Below are positions 9,125 through 13,849 of a DNA stretch of 13,849 nucleotides, in pieces. The DNA lies in NCBI GenBank assembly GCA_022563215.1, contig JADFNT010000017.1:1-13849 (forward strand), read 5' to 3'. Each line of letters opens with the position of its first letter. Positions within the stretch are counted from its first letter, which is position 1. The DNA is from Pseudomonadota bacterium (GTDB lineage Bacteria > Pseudomonadota > Alphaproteobacteria > Rhodospirillales > Casp-alpha2). Position numbers and translations under genes: made by a program. The notes below the pieces were generated by a model. The model was not told where the DNA came from and made no database searches. It was given only the letters and a program-made list of their open reading frames with translations.

Positions 9125-9895
9125 ATGTTTCCGGCTATGTCCAAACACCTGCCCGAAGATAAGCCAACCACCCATTTCGGCGATCGCCGCGTGCCCGAAG
9201 CCGAGAAAGAGTCCCTGGTCAGGGACGTCTTCGATTCGGTGGCGCCCCGTTACGACCTGATGAACGACCTGATGAGTCTGGGCGTTCACCGGCTGTGGAA
9301 GGCGGCGATGATGGATTGGCTGGCGCCGAGGCCGAAAATGGCCCTGGTCGACGTCGGCGGCGGCACCGGCGATATCGCGTTCCGTTTCCTGGACCGCGGC
9401 GGCGGCAGCGTCACCATCGTCGACATCAACGAGGAAATGCTCAAACAAGGCCGCGATCGGGCCATCGACAGGGGTATTCTCGAATCCATCGAATGGATCG
9501 AGGGCGACGCCGAAAACCTGCCCCTGGCCGACGCTTCGAAAGATGCCTACACCACCGCCTTTTGCATCCGCAACGTCACCCGCATCGACAAGGCGCTCGA
9601 GGAGGCGCGGCGCGTGCTCAAGCCCGGCGGCCGGTTCCTGTGCCTGGAGTTCAGCCAAGTGGCGCTGCCGCTTCTGGGAAAGCTGTACGAAGCCTATTCC
9701 TTCAAGGTGCTGCCGTTTCTAGGCGCCAGGGTGGCCGGCGACAAGGACGCCTACCAATACCTGGCCGAAAGCATCCGCCGGTTCCCGGCCCAGGAACCGT
9801 TCGCCCGGATGATCGCCGAGGCGGGCCTGGGTCAGGTCAAGGTACGCAATCTTTCCGGCGGCATCGCCGCCCTGCATTCGGCGTGGCGGGTGTGA
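9125..9895 (+). CDS. ubiE: Ubiquinone biosynthesis C-methyltransferase UbiE
   Basis: SAM-dependent methyltransferase that methylates the benzoquinol ring in ubiquinone synthesis (and demethylmenaquinol where menaquinone is made). The 256-residue length is usual. SAM motif I is [11 protein letters not shown] at 75-85. Family signatures are [17 protein letters not shown] at 43-59, FCIRNVT at 146-152 and [15 protein letters not shown] at 163-177. ATG 9125 has TTAGG just upstream; ATG 9137 (MSKHLPED) is a reasonable alternative start. It is followed by ubiB after 4 bp. Such ubiE-ubiB pairs are common in proteobacteria and imply joint expression for the same pathway. Confidence 0.96.
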   Translation: MFPAMSKHLPEDKPTTHFGDRRVPEAEKESLVRDVFDSVAPRYDLMNDLMSLGVHRLWKAAMMDWLAPRPKMALVDVGGGTGDIAFRFLDRGGGSVTIVDINEEMLKQGRDRAIDRGILESIEWIEGDAENLPLADASKDAYTTAFCIRNVTRIDKALEEARRVLKPGGRFLCLEFSQVALPLLGKLYEAYSFKVLPFLGARVAGDKDAYQYLAESIRRFPAQEPFARMIAEAGLGQVKVRNLSGGIAALHSAWRV

Positions 9896-9899
9896 GCCG

Positions 9900-11465
9900 G
9901 TGATCCGGTCGCTGCGCAATATTTGGAGGCTGCTCAGGGTGGCGCGCATCCTGGCCCGTCACGACGCCCTGTTCCCCCTCGAAGAACTCGACATTGCCCC
10001 CGGCGTGGCGGCCCTGGCGCGGATGCTGGCGGGCCCGCAAAAGGCCGCCGGACGGCCCCAGGGGAAACCGGGGGGAAGAAAAGGGCAGCGGCTGGCCCGG
10101 GCCCTCAACGAAGCAGGGCCGAGTTTTATCAAGCTCGGCCAGGCGCTGGCCACCCGTTCCGATCTTTTGGGCGAGGAGCTTTCGGCCGATCTGTCGGATT
10201 TGCAGGACCGCCTGCCGCCGTTTCCGACTTCGGAAGCCCGGGCCATCGTCGAGCGCGAATTCGGCCAGCCCCTGGAAAACCTTTTTTCCCGCTTCGACGA
10301 CGCCCCGGTGGCCGCCGCCTCCATCGCCCAGGTCCATTTCGCCGTCACCCCCGAAGGCCAAGAGGTGGCGGTAAAGATTCTCAGGCCGGGCATCGAAGAG
10401 GCCTTCAAACGCGACCTCGACCTGATGCGTTGGGTGGCCGGGCTTCTGGAGACGACCCGGCCGGAACTCCGGCGCCTGAAGCCCCTTCAATGCGTCGACA
10501 CCCTGGCCGAAACGGTGGAACTGGAAATGGACCTCCGTTTCGAGGCCGCCGCGGCGGCCGAGATCGGCGAAAACTTCGCCGGCGACGATGATTTCCGGGT
10601 GCCCGAAGTGGATTGGCGGCGCACCGGACGCCGGGTGCTGACGACGGCCCGGCTTTCCGGCATCCCGCTGGATGAACGCGACGCCATCATCGACGCCGGA
10701 CACGACCCCGAAGCGGTGCTGGAAAAGGCCTCCAACGCGACCTTCAAACAGGTCTTCCGCGACGGGTTTTTCCATGCCGACGTCCATCCGGGCAACCTGT
10801 TCGTCATGGAGGACGGCGCCATCGGCGCCGTCGATTTCGGGATCATGGGAAGGCTCGACCTGAAAACGCGGCGCTGGCTGGGCGAAATACTGCTGGCCTT
10901 TCTGACCCGTGACTACCGCCGCGCCGCGGAAGTGCACTTCGAGGCCGGCTTGGTGCCCCCGGACCGGTCCGTCGATGCCTTTGCCCAGGCCTGCCGCTCC
11001 ATCGCCGAGCCGATCCTGGATAAGCCGCAGAACGAAATCTCCATCGCCCGGCTTCTGGGACAACTGTTTCAGATCACCGAAACCTTCCAGATGGAGACCC
11101 AGCCGCAGCTCTTGTTGCTGCAGAAAACGATGCTGGTCGCCGAAGGAACCGGACGAAAGCTGGCGCCGGAAGCCAACATGTGGTTCCTGGCCCGGCCCAT
11201 GATCGAGGATTGGATGAAGGAAAACCTCGGCCCCGAGGCCCGCATCCGAGACACCGTCAACTCCATCGCCGAGGCCGTCGACCGCCTGCCCCGGATGCTT
11301 GACGACATCGAGGAAAGCGCCGCCATGCTGTCCGGCGGCAGGCTCCGCCTACACCCGGAAACCGTCGACGCGCTGAAACGGGAATCGGGTCCGAACCGGG
11401 CCTTGTCGACGGTCTGGCTGGCCGTCGCGGTGCTGGTGGTGTTGGCCGTGGTCAAATTCACCTGA
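9900..11465 (+). CDS. ubiB: Ubiquinone biosynthesis regulatory protein kinase UbiB
   Basis: Member of the UbiB/ABC1/ADCK atypical kinase family, membrane-anchored and needed for ubiquinone synthesis, probably as an ATPase acting on quinone intermediates or the Ubi complex. The 521-residue protein shows the KxGQ motif (K78-L-G-Q81), the Ala-rich nucleotide loop VAAASIAQVH at 137-146 in place of a P-loop, the VAVK lysine K159, the catalytic-loop HADVHPGN at 292-299 and DFG at 312-314. The C-terminus (about 503-521) is a hydrophobic membrane segment. Start is GTG at 9900, 4 bp after the ubiE stop. The Lys/Gly-rich stretch at 45-62 may be a flexible loop. No strong terminator follows; a 5-bp GCCGT/ACGGC stem at 11485-11501 lacks a T-run. 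Confidence 0.96.
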   Translation: MIRSLRNIWRLLRVARILARHDALFPLEELDIAPGVAALARMLAGPQKAAGRPQGKPGGRKGQRLARALNEAGPSFIKLGQALATRSDLLGEELSADLSDLQDRLPPFPTSEARAIVEREFGQPLENLFSRFDDAPVAAASIAQVHFAVTPEGQEVAVKILRPGIEEAFKRDLDLMRWVAGLLETTRPELRRLKPLQCVDTLAETVELEMDLRFEAAAAAEIGENFAGDDDFRVPEVDWRRTGRRVLTTARLSGIPLDERDAIIDAGHDPEAVLEKASNATFKQVFRDGFFHADVHPGNLFVMEDGAIGAVDFGIMGRLDLKTRRWLGEILLAFLTRDYRRAAEVHFEAGLVPPDRSVDAFAQACRSIAEPILDKPQNEISIARLLGQLFQITETFQMETQPQLLLLQKTMLVAEGTGRKLAPEANMWFLARPMIEDWMKENLGPEARIRDTVNSIAEAVDRLPRMLDDIEESAAMLSGGRLRLHPETVDALKRESGPNRALSTVWLAVAVLVVLAVVKFT

Positions 11466-11480
11466 TCGGAAAACGGAGGG

Positions 11481-11509
11481 TTGCGCCGTCTTTGGCACGG
11501 CACTATCTT
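11481..11509 (+). promoter_or_regulatory. Possible promoter for coaBC-dut-rrf2
   Basis: TTGCGC (11481-11486) and TATCTT (11504-11509) are 17 bp apart in the 99-bp ubiB-coaBC gap, which is much richer in A+T than the neighbouring genes. The match is moderate. The relatively long gap after the 4-bp ubiE-ubiB spacing supports a new transcription unit starting here. Confidence 0.35.
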
Positions 11510-11527
11510 AATCACACATTTTTTCCG

Positions 11528-11540
11528 TTAAATAATTTAA
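11528..11540. promoter_or_regulatory. 13-bp palindrome upstream of coaBC
   Basis: TTAAAT-A-ATTTAA is a perfect inverted repeat in the AT-rich leader, 24 bp before the coaBC ATG. It could be an operator, but A/T-only palindromes arise easily. The two TTAA ends are 5 bp apart, not the 7 expected of a CtrA site. Confidence 0.25.
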
Positions 11541-11564
11541 AACTCCACAAGACATGAAGGTAAA

Positions 11565-12773
11565 ATGCTTGAGGGTAAAAGAATTCTGTTGATCGTCTCG
11601 GGTGGGATCGCCGCTTATAAGGTCCCCGACCTGGTACGCCGGCTTCGCGAACGGGGCGCCGCCGTGCGTTGCGTGTTGACCGCCGGCGGCGCCGAATTCG
11701 TCACCGCGCTGACCCTCGGCGCGGTCAGCGAAGACAAGGTGTTCCAGGACCTGTTCTCGCTCACCGACGAAGAAGAAATGGGCCATATCCGCCTGTCCCG
11801 CGAGGCCGACCTGGTGCTGGTGGCGCCGGCGACGGCCAACATCCTGGCCAAGTTGGCGGCCGGGATCGCCGACGATCTTGCGACGACGGCGTTGATGGCC
11901 ACCGACAAGCCGATCCTGGTGGCGCCGGCGATGAACGTCCGCATGTGGGAAAACCCGGCGACCCGGGAAAACCTGGCAACGCTGGAAAAAAGAGGCATCG
12001 GCTTCATCGGCCCCGAGGAAGGCGACATGGCCTGTGGCGAATGGGGCCTGGGCCGGATGTCGGAACCGGATCAAATCGCCGCCGCCGTCGAGGATTTTTT
12101 CCGCCAGGGCCTGCCGTTGAGCGGCAAACGGGCGCTGGTGACCAGCGGCCCGACCCATGAAGCCATCGATCCGGTCCGCTACCTGGCCAATCGTTCCTCG
12201 GGCAAGCAGGGCCACGCCATCGCCGGCGCCCTGGCCCGGCTGGGTTCGCAAACGACCCTCGTATCCGGGCCCAGCCACCAGCCGGACCCGTCCGGCGTCG
12301 AAGTGGTGAAGGTCGAATCGGCGCGCCAAATGCTGGAAGCCTGCGAACAGGCGCTGCCGGTCGACATCGCCGTCCTGGCCGCCGCCGTCACCGACTGGCG
12401 GGCGCAAACGGTGGCCAAGGAAAAGATCAAGAAAACGGGCCCGAAAAAGGCCCCCGAACTGACCCTGGTGGAAAACCCCGATATCCTGGCGACGCTCAGC
12501 GCCAAGGGCAACCTCAGGCCGCGCCTGGTGGTCGGTTTCGCCGCCGAAACCGAAGACGTCATCGCCAATGCGACGAAAAAGCGCCGGGCGAAAGGCTGCG
12601 ACTGGATGGTCGCCAACGACGTGTCGCCGGAAACCGGCACCTTCGCGGGCGATACCAACACCGTGCATTTGATCACCGAGGCCGGGGTCGAGGACTGGCC
12701 GACCCTGTCGAAGACCGCCGTCGCCGAGCGTTTGGCGCAAAAGGTCGCCGACGTCCTCGCGGCGGCGTCATAG
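11565..12773 (+). CDS. coaBC: Bifunctional phosphopantothenoylcysteine decarboxylase/phosphopantothenate-cysteine ligase
   Basis: Two consecutive steps of coenzyme A synthesis: CoaB joins cysteine to 4'-phosphopantothenate and CoaC decarboxylates the product to 4'-phosphopantetheine. The 402-residue protein has both domains. The N-terminal flavoprotein CoaC (1-180) has SGGIAAYK at 12-19, active-site H74 in MGHIRLS, PAMNVRMW at 121-128 and C157 in DMACGEWG. The C-terminal CoaB (about 186-402) has SGPTHEAIDPVR at 194-205, NRSSGKQG at 209-216, the Lys-rich KEKIKK at 285-290 and KGCDWMVAND at 343-352. ATG 11565 has GAAGG 4 nt upstream; a nearer ATG at 11554 is out of frame. It is followed by dut after 9 bp, a linkage (dfp-dut) well known in proteobacteria. 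Confidence 0.97.
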   Translation: MLEGKRILLIVSGGIAAYKVPDLVRRLRERGAAVRCVLTAGGAEFVTALTLGAVSEDKVFQDLFSLTDEEEMGHIRLSREADLVLVAPATANILAKLAAGIADDLATTALMATDKPILVAPAMNVRMWENPATRENLATLEKRGIGFIGPEEGDMACGEWGLGRMSEPDQIAAAVEDFFRQGLPLSGKRALVTSGPTHEAIDPVRYLANRSSGKQGHAIAGALARLGSQTTLVSGPSHQPDPSGVEVVKVESARQMLEACEQALPVDIAVLAAAVTDWRAQTVAKEKIKKTGPKKAPELTLVENPDILATLSAKGNLRPRLVVGFAAETEDVIANATKKRRAKGCDWMVANDVSPETGTFAGDTNTVHLITEAGVEDWPTLSKTAVAERLAQKVADVLAAAS

Positions 12774-12782
12774 GGTTTCGCC

Positions 12783-13262
12783 ATGAGCACCAACCTGGCC
12801 CTCGACGTGCACGGCATTTCCGTCGCCATTCAACGCCTCCCCCACGGGGCGGACCTGGCCCTGCCGGAACCGGCCACCGACAGGAGCGCCGGCGTCGACC
12901 TGGTGGCCGCGGTTACCGACCCGGTGGTCCTGGAACCGGGCCGCCGGGCCCTGATTCCGACGGGCATCGCCATTCAGCTTCCCGGCGGTTTCGAGGCCCA
13001 GGTGCGGCCGCGCTCGGGCCTGGCGGTAAAGCACGGGGTAACGATCCTCAACAGCCCGGGCACGATCGATGCCGATTACCGCGGCGAAATCGGCGTCATT
13101 CTGATCAATCACGGCGAGGAACCCTTCACCGTCACCCGCGGCATGCGCATTGCCCAAATGGTCGTCCAGCCGGTCATCGGCGCCCAGTGGCGCGAGGTCG
13201 ACGGGCTCGACGAAACGGACCGCGGCGACGGCGGCTTCGGGTCCACCGGAACGGATAGCTAG
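12783..13262 (+). CDS. dut: dUTP diphosphatase (dUTPase)
   Basis: Trimeric enzyme that hydrolyses dUTP to dUMP and pyrophosphate, keeping uracil out of DNA and supplying dTMP synthesis. All five family motifs are present in the 159 residues: SAGVDL at 35-40, RPRSGLA at 76-82, [11 protein letters not shown] at 93-103 (catalytic Asp, probably D96), RGMRIAQMV at 119-127, and the glycine-rich C-terminal arm [10 protein letters not shown] at 147-156. Start is ATG 12783, 9 bp after coaBC and without a clear ribosome site, so translation may be coupled. The Rrf2 gene follows after 3 bp. Confidence 0.97.
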   Translation: MSTNLALDVHGISVAIQRLPHGADLALPEPATDRSAGVDLVAAVTDPVVLEPGRRALIPTGIAIQLPGGFEAQVRPRSGLAVKHGVTILNSPGTIDADYRGEIGVILINHGEEPFTVTRGMRIAQMVVQPVIGAQWREVDGLDETDRGDGGFGSTGTDS

Positions 13263-13265
13263 GCC

Positions 13266-13721
13266 ATGCTCAGGCTGTCGAAAAAGATGATGTTCGCCAT
13301 CGAGGCGGTGCTCGACATCGCCTATCACGCCGGGGCTGAGCCGGTGCAGAGCCGGGAAATCACCCGCCGCCAGGGAATCCCCCGCCGGTATCTGGAACAC
13401 GCCCTGCAGCACTTGGTTCGTCAGGGAATCCTGATCGGCGTCCGTGGCCCCAGGGGCGGCTACAAGCTGGCCCGCGAGCGGCGGCGCATCACGGTCGGCG
13501 ATATCGTGCGCGTGGTCAGGGAAATGGAGGCCGACAGCAACCTGATCGAGGAAACCCAGGGCTCGGAACTGGGCTATCAGGTGGTGCGGCCGTTGTGGCG
13601 CGAGCTGCAGGACGGGCTGATGGAGCGCCTCGACAGCCTGACCGTGGAAGAACTTTGCACCCGCGCCAACCAGTCCGGGATCGTCAGCGAAGGCCGCCGC
13701 AATCTGGATTTCACCATTTGA
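13266..13721 (+). CDS. Rrf2-family transcriptional regulator
   Basis: DNA-binding regulator of the Rrf2 family, 151 residues. The winged helix covers about 1-75, starting LSKKMMFAIEAVLDIA, with the recognition part SREITRRQGIPRRYLEHALQHL and the wing GVRGPRGGYKLAR at 58-70, all typical of Rrf2. The three cysteines that bind Fe-S in IscR (near 92-104) are absent. The only Cys is C131, so an Fe-S sensor of the IscR type is unlikely. It starts 3 bp after dut and lies 27 bp before a cysK-like gene. Rrf2 members next to cysteine genes, such as CymR of Bacillus, control sulfur metabolism, so regulation of cysK is a reasonable guess. Confidence 0.9.
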   Translation: MLRLSKKMMFAIEAVLDIAYHAGAEPVQSREITRRQGIPRRYLEHALQHLVRQGILIGVRGPRGGYKLARERRRITVGDIVRVVREMEADSNLIEETQGSELGYQVVRPLWRELQDGLMERLDSLTVEELCTRANQSGIVSEGRRNLDFTI

Positions 13722-13745
13722 CGGGTTTTTTGACGGAACGATACT
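13718..13745 (+). promoter_or_regulatory. Probable promoter for cysK with duplicated TTTGACGG
   Basis: TTGACG (13718-13723, overlapping the rrf2 stop codon) and GATACT (13740-13745) are 16 bp apart. The expected start of transcription is near 13752, at or inside the proposed ATG, so the message could be nearly leaderless. TTTGACGG occurs twice with a 12-bp period (13717-13724 and 13729-13736), overlapping the -35 and spacer, where a repressor site could lie. Confidence 0.45.
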
Positions 13746-13748
13746 AAA

Positions 13749-13849
13749 ATGAGCATGAAACCCGCCCCCGCTCCTTCCCCTGGCCCTTCCGCCACCTCTT
13801 CCCTTGGGCCCGAATTTCGCGGCCGCGTCTATGACGGCATCATCGAGAC
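13749..13849 (+). CDS. cysK: Cysteine synthase A, N-terminus (partial)
   Basis: Only the first 33 codons are in the window. The visible FRGRVYDGIIET closely resembles the start of alphaproteobacterial cysteine synthase A (FRGRVYDSILETIGNTPLV in general form), the PLP enzyme that makes cysteine from O-acetylserine and sulfide. A Pro/Ala/Ser-rich stretch of about 20 residues precedes it, longer than usual. ATG 13749 or ATG 13755 (two codons later) could be the start; neither has a strong ribosome site. The preceding Rrf2 gene supports a link to cysteine metabolism. The call rests on a short match and could shift to a related O-acetylserine lyase. Confidence 0.72.
   Translation, partial: MSMKPAPAPSPGPSATSSLGPEFRGRVYDGIIE

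Noticed and set aside
9837..11063. Long minus-strand frame opposite ubiB
   Set aside because: It mirrors the conserved ubiB frame, has no family features and no start signals. Treated as a shadow.
11508..12740. Minus-strand frame of 410 codons opposite coaBC
   Set aside because: Same reasoning: composition is rich in Arg, Gly, His and Asp as expected of a shadow, and the coaBC frame carries all catalytic motifs.
13266..13721. IscR annotation for the Rrf2 protein
   Set aside because: The three Fe-S cysteines are missing and no isc or suf genes are next to it.

Overview
The window is a housekeeping block from a high-GC (roughly 62-65% by eye), Gram-negative genome. It is most likely an alphaproteobacterium close to Rhodospirillales. 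Three things point there: the gene content and order (rpsT-dnaA on one side, mutM-ubiE-ubiB-coaBC-dut on the other), the alphaproteobacterial look of the proteins, and the ubiquinone genes. This placement rests on recognising families and gene order, not on a search.

Left half, all on the minus strand and read right to left: mutM (8999-8157), a small exported protein of unknown function (8141-7734), rpsT with its own sigma70-type promoter and terminator, about 0.73 kb without a gene, dnaA with its own terminator, then dnaN-recF-gyrB. The last three are closely spaced and sit behind an extended -10 promoter. gyrB is cut by the window edge only a few codons before its expected end. Right half, all on the plus strand: ubiE-ubiB (4 bp apart), a 99-bp AT-rich gap, coaBC-dut-rrf2 (gaps of 9 and 3 bp), then the first codons of a cysK-like gene behind a probable promoter.

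The genes diverge from the mutM/ubiE gap. The dnaA-dnaN-recF-gyrB cluster lies next to a gene-free segment whose core (7011-7070) is about 83% A+T by hand count. This suggests the neighbourhood of a chromosomal origin. I found no consensus DnaA boxes by eye, so the origin call is a hypothesis.

The genes cover replication initiation and elongation (DnaA, beta clamp), gap repair (RecF), supercoiling (GyrB), repair and exclusion of damaged or wrong bases (MutM, Dut), ubiquinone synthesis (UbiE, UbiB), coenzyme A synthesis (CoaBC), translation (S20) and cysteine metabolism (an Rrf2 regulator and CysK). I see no mobile element, CRISPR array, tRNA, rRNA or defence system, and no clearly new multi-gene system. 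The most unusual details are a lysine-rich tail on GyrB, a rearranged MutM zinc finger, two complementary hairpins flanking dnaA, and the AT-rich candidate origin.
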